From: Acidovorax sp.
GTDB lineage: Bacteria; Pseudomonadota; Gammaproteobacteria; Burkholderiales; Burkholderiaceae_C
Length of the DNA: 64,000 nucleotides
Assembly: GCF_021287135.1 (NCBI RefSeq)
Contig: NZ_JAJTBB010000085.1
Span: 310,001-374,000 of the forward strand
Reading direction: 5' to 3'
Shown here: positions 26,067 to 35,780 of the stretch, one piece after another
Layout: the number at the start of each line of letters is the position of its first letter
How positions within the stretch are numbered: the stretch's first letter is position 1
Made by a program: the position numbers and the translations under genes
The notes under the pieces: model-generated
The model's database searches: none
What the model saw: the letters and a program-made list of their open reading frames with translations, nothing else
What the model was told of the DNA's origin: nothing

Positions 26067-27233
26067 ATGCTGAACCATCTGAAGATCGGAACGCGCCTGG
26101 CGCTGGCTTTTGGGGGCATGGCCTTGCTGGTCCTGTGGCTGGCGGGCACGGCGCTGTCCGGGATTGGCGAGGCCGAGCAGGCCCTGCGCGGCGGCGCGGC
26201 CTCGGCCCAGGCGCAGGCGGCGCTGGCGCACCTGCACAGCACGCGCGCGTGGGTCATCGGCTGCAGCGGCGTGGCGCTGGTGCTGGCGCTGGTGCTGGCG
26301 CTGGCGGCCGTCTTCGTGCTGCGCAAGAGCATCGTGGTGCCGCTCAACCAGGCCATCCTGATTGCGGAGACGGTGGCATCGGGCGACCTGAGCCAGGAAT
26401 TCGAGTCGGAGCTTGGGGGCGATTTCGGCCGCCTGCTGCAGGCCCTGGGCACCATGGAAGACACGCTGACCGACCTGGTCACGCGCATCAAGCAGGACAC
26501 CGACGCGGTGACCGCCTCGGTGGCAGACATTGAGCAGGGCAACACCGACCTCTCCCGGCGCGCCGAAGACCAGGTCACCTCCCTCACGCAGACCGCGGCC
26601 AGCATGGAGCAGCTCACGGCGACGGTGCGCCAGAACGCCGAACGCGCGCGTTCCGCCAGCGGCCTGGCGGTCAAGGCCTCGGCCATCGCCGAGCAGGGCG
26701 GCGCCGTGGTGGGCGATGTCGTGCACACCATGCAGGCCATCAGCGGCAGCTCGCGCAAGATCGTGGACATCATCCAGGTCATCGAAGGCATCGCGTTCCA
26801 GACCAACATCCTGGCGCTGAACGCTGCCGTCGAGGCCGCCCGAGCGGGGGAGCAGGGCCGGGGCTTTGCCGTGGTGGCGAGCGAGGTGCGCAGCCTGGCC
26901 CAGCGCAGTGCCGTGGCGGCGCGCGAAATCAAGGCGCTGATCAGTGCCTCGGTCGAGCAGGTGGAGAGCGGCGCGGGCCAGGTGGGCCAGGCCGGCTCCA
27001 CCATGGCCGAGATCGTCACCGCCGTGGGCCAGGTGAGCGCGCTGCTGGGAGAGATCTCCATCGCGTTGCACGAGCAGAGCGAGGCCATTGGCCACGTGAA
27101 CGGCGCCGTGTCCCACATGGATGGCACCACCCAGGAGACGGCGGCGCTGGTGCAGCGCGCCGTGGACACCGCGGCCTCGCTGAGCATGCAGGCCCGGGGG
27201 CTGGAGCAGGCGGTGGGGGCGTTCCGGCTCTAA
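26067..27233 (+). CDS. Methyl-accepting chemotaxis protein with minimal periplasmic region
   Basis: This 388-aa receptor has two transmembrane helices (about residues 11-31 and 62-85) separated by only about 30 residues, so no normal ligand-binding domain is present. A HAMP-like stretch follows. The MA signalling domain contains the conserved hairpin tip [20 protein letters not shown] and [18 protein letters not shown]. There is no C-terminal CheR-binding pentapeptide (it ends VGAFRL). It may sense an internal or membrane signal, or work with a separate binding protein. It stands alone on the plus strand between minus-strand genes and is convergent with the YciO-type gene, overlapping its last codons. 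Confidence 0.9.
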   Translation: MLNHLKIGTRLALAFGGMALLVLWLAGTALSGIGEAEQALRGGAASAQAQAALAHLHSTRAWVIGCSGVALVLALVLALAAVFVLRKSIVVPLNQAILIAETVASGDLSQEFESELGGDFGRLLQALGTMEDTLTDLVTRIKQDTDAVTASVADIEQGNTDLSRRAEDQVTSLTQTAASMEQLTATVRQNAERARSASGLAVKASAIAEQGGAVVGDVVHTMQAISGSSRKIVDIIQVIEGIAFQTNILALNAAVEAARAGEQGRGFAVVASEVRSLAQRSAVAAREIKALISASVEQVESGAGQVGQAGSTMAEIVTAVGQVSALLGEISIALHEQSEAIGHVNGAVSHMDGTTQETAALVQRAVDTAASLSMQARGLEQAVGAFRL

Positions 27234-27865
27234 AGCCCCAGCGCCTGCAGGCTGCCGCGGCCTTCGCGCACGACCACCGGGTCGCCGCCGGTGCCCATGG
27301 GCGTGAGGTCCACGACGGTGGTGGGCTCCTGCGGGCACGCGCCCGCGTCCACGATGGCTTCCAGCACCTTTTCGTAGCGCGCGCGGATCTCCTCGGGGTC
27401 GTTCAGCGGCTCGGTCTCGCCCGCGGGGATCAGCGTGGTGGCCAGCAGCGGGGCGCCGTGCAGTTCCAGCAGCAGCTGCAGGCCCTTGCGGTCGGGCACG
27501 CGCAGGCCGATGGTTTTGCGCGAGGGGTGGCTCACCCGGCGGGGCACTTCCTTGGTGGCCTCCAGGATGAAGGTGTAAGGCCCGGGCGTGGCCTGCTTGA
27601 GCAGGCGGTACTGGCGGTTGTCCACGCGGGCGTAGTTGGCCAGCTCCGACAGGTCGCGGCACAGCAGCGTGAGGTGGTGCTTTTCGTCCACCTGGCGGAT
27701 GCGGCGCAGGCGGTCCGCCGCGTCCTTGTCGTCCAGCTGGCAGACCAGCGCGTAGCTCGAGTCCGTGGGCACGGCCAGGATGCCGCCTTTTTGCAGCAGC
27801 GTGGCGCCTTGCTTGAGCAGACGCGGTTGCGGGTTGTCGGGGTGGACTTCGAAGTACTGGGCCAT
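27230..27865 (-). CDS. YciO-type Sua5/YrdC family protein
   Basis: This 211-aa protein has the Sua5/YrdC core: a phosphate-binding region with [38 protein letters not shown], and [18 protein letters not shown]. Family members make threonylcarbamoyl-AMP for the t6A modification of tRNA. The YciO branch is weaker or of uncertain role. It is 33 bp downstream of the PHP phosphoesterase on the same strand, an order also found in E. coli (rnm-yciO), supporting the YciO assignment. Confidence 0.85.
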   Translation of the reverse strand: MAQYFEVHPDNPQPRLLKQGATLLQKGGILAVPTDSSYALVCQLDDKDAADRLRRIRQVDEKHHLTLLCRDLSELANYARVDNRQYRLLKQATPGPYTFILEATKEVPRRVSHPSRKTIGLRVPDRKGLQLLLELHGAPLLATTLIPAGETEPLNDPEEIRARYEKVLEAIVDAGACPQEPTTVVDLTPMGTGGDPVVVREGRGSLQALGL

Positions 27866-27898
27866 GGGGTGCGGTGCGGGTCGGTGCGGCGCGCGGCT

Positions 27899-28762
27899 TC
27901 AGGCGGCGGGCCGCTGGATGCGGTGGGCCAGCAATTCCCACACGGGCGTCAGCGCGCCCGGCAGCGGGGGCAGCGTGCCCAGGTCGGTGTGCGATTCGTC
28001 GGGGCTGTGGAAGTCGCTGCCGCGCGATGCGGCCAGGCCGAACTCCTGCGCCATGTCGGCATAGGTGACGTATTCGGCTGCGGTGTGGCTGCCCGTGACG
28101 ACTTCCACGCCGCGCCCGCCGTGCTGCTTGAATTCGGAGAACAGCGCGTATTCCTCGGTGGCGGTAAAGCGGTAGCGCGCGGGGTGCGCTATCACAGCCA
28201 GGCCGCCAGCTTCGGTGATCCAGCGCACGGCGTCTCCCAGCGTGGCCCAGCGGTGCGGCACGTAGCCCGGCTTGCCTTCGGTCAGGAAGCGGCGGAACAC
28301 CTCGGCCGTGTCCTTGCACACCCCGGTTTCCACCAGGTAGCGCGCGAAATGGGTGCGCGAGATGAGGTCGGGGTTGCCCACGAACTTCAGCGCGCCCTCG
28401 AACGCATTGCGGATGCCTACCTGCGCCAGCTGGGCGGCCATTTCCTGGGCGCGCTCGGCACGGCCGCCGCGGGTGGCCGCCAGCCCCCGGGCCAGCTGCG
28501 CGTCGTCGGGGTCGAACCCCAGGCCCACGATGTGCACCGTGGTGTCGGCGAAAGTGACGGAAATTTCGGTGCCGGTGAGGTAGGCCATGCCTTGGGCCCG
28601 GGCTGCGGCCAGTGCGCGGTGCTGGCCGCCTACCTCGTCATGGTCGGTCAGCGCCCACAGCTCCACGCCGTTGGCCTTGGCGCGGGCCGCCAAGTCCTCG
28701 GGCGACAAGGTCCCGTCGGACACCCGGGAATGGCAGTGCAGGTCGGCATTGAGGTAAGTCAC
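27899..28762 (-). CDS. PHP-domain phosphoesterase (RNase AM-like, YciV)
   Basis: This 287-aa enzyme begins with the PHP metal motif NADLHCHSRVSDGTLSPEDL and has TDHDEVGG, VIAHPARY and a late SRGSDFHSPDE, together the metal-binding set. E. coli YciV (RNase AM) is a 5'-3' exonuclease acting on rRNA 5' ends and 3',5'-bisphosphonucleotides. Length and context (followed by the YciO-type gene) match. The product is cytosolic. Confidence 0.85.
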   Translation of the reverse strand: MTYLNADLHCHSRVSDGTLSPEDLAARAKANGVELWALTDHDEVGGQHRALAAARAQGMAYLTGTEISVTFADTTVHIVGLGFDPDDAQLARGLAATRGGRAERAQEMAAQLAQVGIRNAFEGALKFVGNPDLISRTHFARYLVETGVCKDTAEVFRRFLTEGKPGYVPHRWATLGDAVRWITEAGGLAVIAHPARYRFTATEEYALFSEFKQHGGRGVEVVTGSHTAAEYVTYADMAQEFGLAASRGSDFHSPDESHTDLGTLPPLPGALTPVWELLAHRIQRPAA

Positions 28763-28907
28763 TGATTCATTCTACGGGTTTGTCCCTGGCACCGCCGGTC
28801 GGGCGAGGATGCCTGCCGGACAAGTTAGTGCTTGTCAATGATGTAAGCGCATGTAAACTGAATTCCAGACAAGCCCGTTGTCCAGCGGGTTGGAAGAAAG
28901 ACTTTTT

Positions 28908-30695
28908 ATGCAACTCGACAACATCCGTGTCTCGCGCAAGCTCTGGGGCGCTTTCCTCATGCTCATGCTGGCCATGCTGCTGATCTCCAGCTTCCAGCAG
29001 TACCGGGCCAACCAATCCATGTCGCAAGCCATGGACACGGTGGTGGAGATCGAAGAGCGCATCTCCGCCGCCATCCGCTGGCGCGGAGCCACCGAAACCG
29101 CCGTCACCATGGTCATGGGCGGCGCCGTGACCACCGATGCCGTGCTGGCCCAGCAGTACGACGCCAAGGTCAAGGAAATCATCGGCAACATCAACAAGAT
29201 CCAGGAGCGCATCGTGGCCTCGGCCACCGCACCTGAGGAAAAGGCAGCCCTGGCCAAGGTCCAGGACGAGCGCAAGCGCGTGCTGGCCGCCACGGCCAAG
29301 ACCTGGGAGCTCAAGGGCGCGGGCGACGCCGTGGAGACACAGCGCTATGCCGACAACGAGCTCACCCCGCTGGTAGCCAGCTACCTCAAGGCGCAGGACG
29401 AGTTCGTGCTCATGCTGCAAAACCGCCGGGACGCCATCCGCGCCGAGGCGGCCGAACGGCGCGTGTCCTACGCCCTGCAGGGGCTGGTGGTGTCCGCCGC
29501 CGTGGTGGTGGTGATCCTGCTGCTGGCGCGCAAGCTGGTGCACTCCATCACCGACCCGCTGAACCGGGCTGTGCAGACGCTGGACGCGATTGCGGGCGGC
29601 GACCTCACGCGCGAGCTGCAGTCGGCCCGCCAGGACGAGTTCGGCCACATGCTGCGCTCGCTGTCGGCCATGGCGGCGCGCTTGCGCGGCGTGGTCAGCG
29701 AGGTGCGCACCGGGGTGGAATCGGTGTCGGCCGCCTCCATCGAGATTGCCAACGGCAACCAGGACCTGTCGGCCCGCACGGAGCAGACGGCCTCCAACCT
29801 GGAGGAAACCGCCGCCAGCATGGAAGAGCTCACCGCCACCGTCAGCCAGTCGGCCGACACGGCCCGCCAGGCCAACCAGCTGGCCGGCTCGGCGGCCCAG
29901 GCCGCGGCCCGCGGCGGCGAAGTGGTGGGCCAGGTGGTCACCAGCATGCAGCAGATCACCGACAGCTCGCGCAAGATCAACGACATCATCGGCGTGATCG
30001 ATGGCATCGCCTTCCAGACCAACATCCTGGCGCTGAACGCCGCCGTGGAGGCCGCGCGGGCCGGCGAGCAGGGCCGCGGCTTTGCCGTGGTGGCCAGCGA
30101 GGTGCGCAGCCTGGCCCAGCGCAGCGCCGAAGCCGCCAAGGAGATCAAGGCGCTGATCGGCAAGTCGGTGGAGAACGTCGAGGTCGGCTCGGCCCAGGTG
30201 GCCCAGGCCGGCCAGAGCATGCAGGAGATCGTGGCCAGCGTGCAGCGCGTGAGCGACCTGATCGGCGAGATCACCGCGTCGTCCACCGAGCAGCGCGACG
30301 GCATCGCCCAGGTGAACCAGGCCGTCACGCACCTGGACCAGATGACCCAGCAGAACGCCGCGCTGGTGGAGGAATCCACCGCCGCCGCCGCATCGATGCG
30401 CGACCAGGCCCAGCGCCTGGCCGAGGTGGTGGCCGTGTTCAACGTGGGCGCCGTGGCGACGGCCCGCGCGCCCGCCGCGCCCCGCCGGTCGGCACCGGCC
30501 CCCAGCCCGCGTCCGGCCGCCAGGGTGGCCAGCCCGGCGCCCGCAGCGGCTACGGCGCGGCTGGCGGCAGCGTCCCGCCCCGCGGCATCCGCCTCCACAC
30601 CTTCACCTGCGCCGGCAGCACCCGCGGCCGCCAAGCCTGCTGCCCGCACTGCGGCCCCGGGGGCCGGCCAGGATGAGGATTGGGAAAGCTTCTAA
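28908..30695 (+). CDS. Methyl-accepting chemotaxis protein with C-terminal CheR-binding tail
   Basis: This 595-aa receptor has TM1 (about residues 11-31), a helical periplasmic domain of the 4HB type (about 32-190), TM2 (about 191-211), HAMP, and an MA domain with [21 protein letters not shown] 70-residue Ala/Pro-rich linker then leads to DEDWESF, which matches the xWExF pentapeptide used by CheR and CheB. It is thus a full transducer, unlike the short receptor at 26067. A GGAAGAAAG ribosome site precedes the ATG. The stop codon abuts a copy of the interspersed repeat. Confidence 0.93.
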   Translation: MQLDNIRVSRKLWGAFLMLMLAMLLISSFQQYRANQSMSQAMDTVVEIEERISAAIRWRGATETAVTMVMGGAVTTDAVLAQQYDAKVKEIIGNINKIQERIVASATAPEEKAALAKVQDERKRVLAATAKTWELKGAGDAVETQRYADNELTPLVASYLKAQDEFVLMLQNRRDAIRAEAAERRVSYALQGLVVSAAVVVVILLLARKLVHSITDPLNRAVQTLDAIAGGDLTRELQSARQDEFGHMLRSLSAMAARLRGVVSEVRTGVESVSAASIEIANGNQDLSARTEQTASNLEETAASMEELTATVSQSADTARQANQLAGSAAQAAARGGEVVGQVVTSMQQITDSSRKINDIIGVIDGIAFQTNILALNAAVEAARAGEQGRGFAVVASEVRSLAQRSAEAAKEIKALIGKSVENVEVGSAQVAQAGQSMQEIVASVQRVSDLIGEITASSTEQRDGIAQVNQAVTHLDQMTQQNAALVEESTAAAASMRDQAQRLAEVVAVFNVGAVATARAPAAPRRSAPAPSPRPAARVASPAPAAATARLAAASRPAASASTPSPAPAAPAAAKPAARTAAPGAGQDEDWESF

Positions 30696-30735
30696 ATTGA
30701 TAGCTGCCGGCGCTTGCTGCGTAAGCGCTGGGGCC
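30695..30735 (+). repeat. Comamonadaceae-type interspersed repeat, copy C
   Basis: ATTGATAGCTGCCGGCGCTT then GTAAGCGCTGGGGCC begins at the last base of the chemoreceptor stop codon and ends before the convergent vapC-type gene. The hairpin may help end both transcripts. Confidence 0.85.
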
Positions 30736-30750
30736 CGATGAGGTGGAAAA

Positions 30751-31152
30751 TCAGTCGGCTGCGGCCCAGTTGTCCCACTGCAGGCCGGGCACCCTGGCAA
30801 ATTCGCGGGTGTTGTTGGTGACCAGCATGGCCTGCTGGCTCAGTGCGTGGGCGGCGATCATGGTGTCCAGCGCGCCAATGGGGGTGCCACGCTGCTCCAG
30901 CTGGGCGCGCAGGTCGCCGTACGCCCAGGCTGCGGCGTCGTCAAACGGCAGGATAGTGAGCGGGGCCAGAAACATCTCCAGCGCCTGGCGGTTGCGGATG
31001 GACCCGCTTTTGGCCACGCCGTAGGCCAGCTCGGCCGCCACCACGCTGCACACTCCGATGTCCCCCATGCGGTATTGCTGGAAGCGCGCCAGCACGGCGG
31101 GGGGCTTGGCGTTGATGATGTAGATGCAGATGTTGGTGTCGAGCAGGATCAT
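30751..31152 (-). CDS. vapC: VapC-type PIN-domain toxin
   Basis: This 133-aa PIN ribonuclease has the acidic active-site residues Asp5 (MILLDTNICIYI), Glu41 (VVAAELAYG) and Asp96 (GALDTMIAAHA), with TNNTREF near the end. Family toxins cleave tRNA or rRNA when freed from antitoxin. Its start overlaps the antitoxin stop as ATGA, the standard coupled pair with the antitoxin first. The pair is likely autoregulated by the antitoxin, but no operator was identified. Confidence 0.93.
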   Translation of the reverse strand: MILLDTNICIYIINAKPPAVLARFQQYRMGDIGVCSVVAAELAYGVAKSGSIRNRQALEMFLAPLTILPFDDAAAWAYGDLRAQLEQRGTPIGALDTMIAAHALSQQAMLVTNNTREFARVPGLQWDNWAAAD

Positions 31153-31382
31153 GGGTGGATCTCTGCACGCTGTTGCTCATCGGGCTGCTCGCGGGTGAGG
31201 GTGAAGCCGGGTTCAAAGGCGTCGAGCCCGGCTTGCAGCGTCTGCCAGGGGTCGTCTGCGGGCAGCAGCAGTACGCCGTTGCCAAAGTGCTTCACGACGA
31301 CTTCGGTGCCAGCAAAGCGGTATTCCTTGGGCAGCCGCACGGCTTGGCTGCGGCCGGATTGAAAGAGGCGTGCGGTGTCCAT
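31149..31382 (-). CDS. vapB: VapB-type AbrB-fold antitoxin
   Basis: This 77-aa protein starts with TARLFQSGRSQAVRLPKEYR, the SpoVT-AbrB swapped-hairpin DNA-binding motif of VapB antitoxins. A C-terminal acidic tail (TREQPDEQQRAEIHP) would wrap the toxin. It is upstream of and overlapping vapC, as usual. It is expected to neutralise the toxin and repress the operon. Confidence 0.92.
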   Translation of the reverse strand: MDTARLFQSGRSQAVRLPKEYRFAGTEVVVKHFGNGVLLLPADDPWQTLQAGLDAFEPGFTLTREQPDEQQRAEIHP

Positions 31383-31462
31383 GGCGGGGCTCCTGAGTTG
31401 GTGGCTATCAATGGTAGCTACCGACTGATGGTTTTGTCCAGCGTGGAGGCAGGGGTTGTTGG

Positions 31463-31500
31463 GTTGCTATTGTTTGGATAGCTGCTTGCGCTAGACCCCT
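31463..31500 (+). repeat. Degenerate interspersed repeat, copy D
   Basis: TTGCTATTGTTTGGATAGCT followed by TGCGCTAGACCCC matches the left part of the interspersed repeat, but the hairpin core is eroded. It lies in the 240-bp space between vapB and recJ. Confidence 0.5.
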
Positions 31501-31585
31501 CAGCGGTAGAGGCGAATTGGTCTTGATACGTAGATGTTGGGGGATTGGCTTGGAGCCTACCGGAGTGGGCGATAAAAGTGCCCTG

Positions 31586-31611
31586 GCTTCGACAGGCTCA
31601 GCCCGAACGGG
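31586..31611. repeat. REP-like motif downstream of recJ
   Basis: GGCTTCGACAGGCTCAGCCC then GAACGG resembles the TTCGACAAGCTCAGGGCGAAC-type motif dispersed in many proteobacterial genomes. It lies 12 bp past the recJ stop and is partly palindromic. Confidence 0.55.
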
Positions 31612-31622
31612 TGGAAGGCGCG

Positions 31623-33338
31623 CTAGACCTGCGCCCCCTCCACCAGAAACTGCACCCGCCGCTCGCCCTTCCATTCGTTCACGTCCAGCCGGAAGGCCAG
31701 CACCACCCGCGCGGGCAGGGGCTCGGTGCGGCCGAACCAGATCGCGTCCACCGGGTTGCCCTGGTGGATGATCTTGATGGACAGGTGGTTCTTGGCCTCG
31801 CCCACCAGGCGCTGGCTGAGCACCTGCACCTCTTCGCTGAAGGTGGGCGGCGCGAAGCCCTGGCCCCAGACCTCGCGGTGCAGCAGGTCCACGATGTCGG
31901 CGCGCACGTGCTCGGGGGCCAGTGGGCCGTCGGTCTCGATGCGGCGGGTGAGGGTGGCGGCGTCCAGCCACTCCTGCGCCACTTGCGAGAAGGCCTGCTC
32001 GAACACGTGGAACGACTCCTCGGCCACGGTGCAGCCTGCGGCCATGGCGTGGCCGCCAAACTTGAGGATCACGCCCGGGTGGCGCTTGGCCACCAGGTCC
32101 AGCGCGTCGCGCAGGTGAAACCCGGGGATGGAGCGGCCCGAGCCCTTGAGCTCGTGCTCCTTGCCCGGCGCGCTGCTGGCCGCGAACACGAACGTGGGGC
32201 GGTGCAGCTTGTCCTTGATGCGGCTGGCGACGATGCCCACCACGCCTTCGTGGAAGTCGGGGTCGAACACGCTGATGGCGGGCGGCGGTTCCTCGCTCTC
32301 GTCAAACAGGCTCTCGGCCATCAGCATGGCCTGCTCGCGCATGCCGCCCTCGATCTCGCGGCGCTCGCGGTTGATGCCGTCCAGCGTGGCGGCCAGCTCG
32401 GCGGCGCGGGCCGCTTCGTCGGTCAGCAGGCATTCGATGCCCAGCGTCATGTCGGCCAGGCGGCCGGCCGCGTTGATGCGCGGGCCCAGGGCAAAGCCGA
32501 AGTCGAAGGTGGTGGCAGCCGGCGCCTTGCGGCCTGCGGCGTGAAAGAGCGCGGCCACACCCGCCGGCATCTGGCCTGCGCGAATGCGCTTCAGGCCCTG
32601 GGCCACCAGGCGGCGGTTGTTGGTGTCGAGCTTGACCACATCGGCTACGGTGCCCAGGGCCACCAAGGGGAGCAGCGGGTCCAGCTTGGGCTGGGTGGTG
32701 GCGTCAAAGATTCCCCGCGCGCGCAGCTCCGCCCGCAACGCCAGCAGCACATAGAACATCACGCCCACCCCGGCCATGGACTTGCTCTCGAAGGTGCAGC
32801 CGGGCTGGTTGGGGTTGACGATGGCGTCGGCGGCCGGCAGCGCGGGGCCGGGCAGGTGGTGGTCGGTGACGACGACGGTGAGGCCCAGGGCCTTGGCCTC
32901 GGCCACGCCCTCGACGCTGGCGATGCCGTTGTCCACGGTGACGAGCACGTCGGCGCCGCGCTCCTTCACGCGCCGGGCAATCGGGGGCGTGAGGCCGTAG
33001 CCGTCGGTCACGCGGTCGGGCACCAGGTAGTCCACCTGCTGCGCACCCAGCAGCCGCAGGCCGCGCACGCCCACGGCGCAGGCGGTGGCGCCAGCGCAGT
33101 CGTAGTCGGCCACGATGACCAGGCGCTGGTTCTGGGCCATGGCGTCGGCCAGCAGGCGGGCGGCGGTGTCGATGCCCTTGAGGCCCGAAGGGGGCAGCAG
33201 GCGGCCCAGGCCGTCGTCCAGCTCGTCTTTGGCCAGCACGCCGCGCGCGGCGTACAGCCGCGCCAGCAGCGGGTGGATGCCAGCCTGCTCCAGCGCCCAG
33301 GCGGCGCGGGGGGGGATGTCTCTTGCTATTATTTTCAT
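31623..33338 (-). CDS. recJ: Single-stranded-DNA exonuclease RecJ
   Basis: RecJ degrades single-stranded DNA 5'-3' in recombination and repair. The 571-aa product has the DHH-family motifs VIVADYDCAGATA (Asp78, Asp80), VDNGIAS and TDHH (Asp159-His161), a DHHA1 region with GGHAMAAG, and the C-terminal OB domain. The ATG overlaps the upstream gene's stop as ATGA. Strikingly, the start and first six codons (MKIIAR) lie inside a copy of the interspersed repeat. Translation in the frame continues open further upstream, but only because of GC-rich bias. Confidence 0.95.
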   Translation of the reverse strand: MKIIARDIPPRAAWALEQAGIHPLLARLYAARGVLAKDELDDGLGRLLPPSGLKGIDTAARLLADAMAQNQRLVIVADYDCAGATACAVGVRGLRLLGAQQVDYLVPDRVTDGYGLTPPIARRVKERGADVLVTVDNGIASVEGVAEAKALGLTVVVTDHHLPGPALPAADAIVNPNQPGCTFESKSMAGVGVMFYVLLALRAELRARGIFDATTQPKLDPLLPLVALGTVADVVKLDTNNRRLVAQGLKRIRAGQMPAGVAALFHAAGRKAPAATTFDFGFALGPRINAAGRLADMTLGIECLLTDEAARAAELAATLDGINRERREIEGGMREQAMLMAESLFDESEEPPPAISVFDPDFHEGVVGIVASRIKDKLHRPTFVFAASSAPGKEHELKGSGRSIPGFHLRDALDLVAKRHPGVILKFGGHAMAAGCTVAEESFHVFEQAFSQVAQEWLDAATLTRRIETDGPLAPEHVRADIVDLLHREVWGQGFAPPTFSEEVQVLSQRLVGEAKNHLSIKIIHQGNPVDAIWFGRTEPLPARVVLAFRLDVNEWKGERRVQFLVEGAQV

Positions 33339-33380
33339 AGCTGATTGCGCACGTCCATAAAGCGCTGGGGCCTGAAAAGG
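33322..33380 (+). repeat. Interspersed repeat, copy E, spanning a gene junction
   Basis: CTTGCTATTATTTTCATAGC and AAAGCGCTGGGGCC are recognisable repeat ends. On the minus strand the copy encodes the last residues of the upstream gene (RPQRFMDVRNQL), its stop, and the recJ start with its first six codons. Confidence 0.8.
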
Positions 33381-34294
33381 CTTTGAAAACGCTGGGCCAG
33401 CGAGCGCGGCGCGCTGTGGAAAGCCGCCGCGCCGCGCTCGCCGCACAGCGTCAGCTGCACGGGCGCGCCGGCTTCGGCCTGGCGCAGCAGGTCGGCCACG
33501 GGGCCGGCGTCCAGCGCCGCCCAGGCCTGGGCCCAGGCGCGCCAGTCCTCCCGCAGGGCGGCGTCGCGCAGCGTGGCGGGCATGTGGGGGGGCGTGGCGG
33601 CGGGGGCGGGGGCCGGCTGCGGCAGCGCGCCCGTGCCGTGCACCCAGAACGAGTTGACCAGCGGCAGGCCGCGCGCCGTGCGCTCGTCGTTGAAGGCATG
33701 CGTGTACAGCAGCATCTGCATCTCGCTGTGCAGGCGGTGCAGGGTGCGGGCCTGTTTCGCGTCGGGCATCCAGGCGCGCACGTCGCGCAGCAGCACGCGT
33801 TCCAGCGAGGCGGTGGCCAGGTCGGCAAACAGCGGGCCGCTGGCCAGCCAGCGGGTGGGCTCGTCGTAGTGCAGGGCGATGCCGTCCTCGGCAAACCAGG
33901 GCGCCACGATGGCCAGCAGCGCGCGCGAGGCCGCCTCGTCCAGCCCCAGCTGCGCCGGGTCGCGCAGGGTCACGTGGTCGGTGCTCACCTGCCACTGGCA
34001 GGGCGTGACAAAGGCCCAGGCCTGGCCGTCGGCGGGGTTGCCTTGCAGGTGGCGGTGCCAGGCGGCCCAGGGCGTGCGGCCGTCCTGGGCCGGCAGGCCC
34101 AGCGCGCGGGCCAGGGCGCGCTCGTGGGGCGTGGAGAAGCTGGTTTCCTCGGCGCTGTCGCTGGCCGCGGGGTGGGGGCTGAGCCGGGCCAGCAGCCGGT
34201 CCAGGTGGGGCAGGGCCAGGCCCTGCAGGGCTTGCTGGCATCCCTCGGCGGCACTGGCCGCATGGGGGATGAGCAAATGGTGGGTGTCTGACAT
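33335..34294 (-). CDS. Conserved hypothetical protein upstream of recJ
   Basis: This 319-aa cytosolic protein has no motif I can firmly assign. Similar Betaproteobacterial proteins are sometimes labelled phosphoglycerate mutase, but no RHG or alkaline-phosphatase-type site is visible. Conserved-looking stretches are HWQVSTDHVTL-like (QWQVSTDHVTLRDP, about residues 101-114), LHRLHSEMQMLLYTHAFNDE, and NSFWVHGTGALP. It is coupled to recJ by an ATGA overlap. Its C-terminal residues derive from the interspersed repeat. Confidence 0.65.
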   Translation of the reverse strand: MSDTHHLLIPHAASAAEGCQQALQGLALPHLDRLLARLSPHPAASDSAEETSFSTPHERALARALGLPAQDGRTPWAAWHRHLQGNPADGQAWAFVTPCQWQVSTDHVTLRDPAQLGLDEAASRALLAIVAPWFAEDGIALHYDEPTRWLASGPLFADLATASLERVLLRDVRAWMPDAKQARTLHRLHSEMQMLLYTHAFNDERTARGLPLVNSFWVHGTGALPQPAPAPAATPPHMPATLRDAALREDWRAWAQAWAALDAGPVADLLRQAEAGAPVQLTLCGERGAAAFHSAPRSLAQRFQSLFRPQRFMDVRNQL

Positions 34295-34371
34295 GGGCCT
34301 ATTGTCCGGGATGCCACAATCTGCCCGCTCCGAGCCAGGCATCCCGCCTGCCGGGCCTTCCTGTCTGATTC

Positions 34372-35625
34372 ATGCAAATCCCCTACGAACTGGCCCTGGG
34401 CTGGCGCTACACACGCGCGGGCCGCGCCACGCGGCGCAACGGCTTCATCTCGTTCATCTCGGGCGTGTCCATGCTGGGCATTGCGCTCGGGGTGGCAGCG
34501 CTCATCATCGTGCTGAGCGTGATGAACGGCTTTCAAAAGGAAGTGCGCGACCGCATGCTCAGCGTGGTCTCGCACATCGAGATCTTTGCGCCCCAGGGCG
34601 CGGCCCTGCCCGACCCGGCCCGCACGCTGGCGGAAGCGAAGCAGAACCCCAACGTGGTGGGTGCCGCCCCCTTTGTGGCGGCGCAGGCGCTGCTGGCGCG
34701 CGGCGAGGACATGAAGGGCGCGCTGGTGCGCGGCATCGACCCGGCGCTGGAGGGCGCGGTGACCGACCTGGCCGCGACCAACGGGCAGGTGCTGCAGCAG
34801 CTGGTGCCGGGCGAGTTTCGCGTGGTGCTGGGCAGCGAACTGGCGCGCATGCTGGGCGTGCGCGTGGGCGACGTGGTGACGCTGATCGCACCGGCCGGCC
34901 AGGTCACGCCGGCCGGCGTGGTGCCGCGCCTCAAGCAGATGACGGTGGCGGGCCTGTTCAACTCGGGCCACTATGAATACGACTCGGCCCTGGTGCTGCT
35001 GCACCACGAGGACGCGCAGCGCATCTTCCGCCTGGAAGGCCCCACGGGCGTGCGCCTGAAGCTCAAGGACCTGCACCAGGCCCGCGAGGTGGCGCAGCAG
35101 CTGGCCCAGACGCTCAGCGGCAACCTGCTGATCCGCGACTGGACGCAGCAGAACCGCACCTGGTTCGCCGCCGTGCAGGTGGAAAAACGCATGATGTTCA
35201 TCATCCTCACGCTCATCGTGGCGGTGGCTGCGTTCAACCTGGTGTCCACGCTGGTGATGACGGTGACCGACAAGCGCGCCGACATCGCCATCCTGCGCAC
35301 GCTGGGTGCCAGCCCCAAGAGCATCATGGGCATCTTCGTGGTGCAGGGCGCCATGGTGGGCGTCATCGGCACGGCCGTGGGCCTGCTGCTGGGCCTGGGG
35401 ATCGCGTTCAACATCGACGTGATCGTGCCGGCCATCGAGCGGGCGCTCCATGCCGACTTCCTGCCCAAGGACATCTACCTCATCAGCAAGATGCCCAGTG
35501 AGCCGCAAAGCAGCGACATCGTGCCCATTGGCGTCATCTCCCTGGTGCTGGCCTTTGTGGCCACCCTGTACCCCAGCTGGCGCGCCAGCCGTGTAAACCC
35601 CGCGGAGGCGCTGCGCTATGAATGA
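34372..35625 (+). CDS. lolC: Lipoprotein-releasing ABC transporter permease LolC/LolE
   Basis: This 417-aa permease is part of the LolCDE complex that lifts lipoproteins from the inner membrane for delivery to LolA. The N-terminus has the family phrase [14 protein letters not shown], then TM1 (about residues 25-50) and a large periplasmic domain. The FtsX-type helices are at about 275-300, 320-350 and 380-400, with [15 protein letters not shown]. The ATPase lolD follows after 155 bp. No second permease gene is adjacent, consistent with a LolF-like homodimer, though it could be elsewhere. Confidence 0.93.
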   Translation: MQIPYELALGWRYTRAGRATRRNGFISFISGVSMLGIALGVAALIIVLSVMNGFQKEVRDRMLSVVSHIEIFAPQGAALPDPARTLAEAKQNPNVVGAAPFVAAQALLARGEDMKGALVRGIDPALEGAVTDLAATNGQVLQQLVPGEFRVVLGSELARMLGVRVGDVVTLIAPAGQVTPAGVVPRLKQMTVAGLFNSGHYEYDSALVLLHHEDAQRIFRLEGPTGVRLKLKDLHQAREVAQQLAQTLSGNLLIRDWTQQNRTWFAAVQVEKRMMFIILTLIVAVAAFNLVSTLVMTVTDKRADIAILRTLGASPKSIMGIFVVQGAMVGVIGTAVGLLLGLGIAFNIDVIVPAIERALHADFLPKDIYLISKMPSEPQSSDIVPIGVISLVLAFVATLYPSWRASRVNPAEALRYE

Positions 35626-35639
35626 GAAACGCAAACACC

Positions 35640-35760
35640 CCCCTGAGACGCTTCGCGTCATCCCCCCGCTCTCGCATTGCTGCGCAATGCGGGCAGGGGG
35701 ACGCAGCCAGCGCGGCGGGGCGGCCCTTGCGCGGCTGCCCTGGCATAACGAGCGCCAGTT
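35640..35760. repeat. Nested-hairpin intergenic repeat between lolC and lolD
   Basis: The spacer contains GACGC-TTC-GCGTC (35647-35659), a perfect 8-bp hairpin CGCATTGC/GCAATGCG (35673-35691) and flanking runs of C (35662-35667) and G (35696-35700). GCGGGGCGGCCCTTGCGCGG follows. I recall such elements recurring in Acidovorax-like genomes. It separates two genes of one complex that are usually adjacent. Confidence 0.6.
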
Positions 35761-35780
35761 TCATGCCATGGATTACTGAG

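Noticed and set aside
26040-28319. Open minus-strand frame of about 760 codons
   Set aside because: It crosses the chemoreceptor and two well-supported minus-strand genes in another frame and has no recognisable motif.
33339-34241. Upstream extension of RecJ
   Set aside because: The frame stays open but overlaps the upstream gene. RecJ homology begins at MKIIAR, and the ATGA overlap supports that start.
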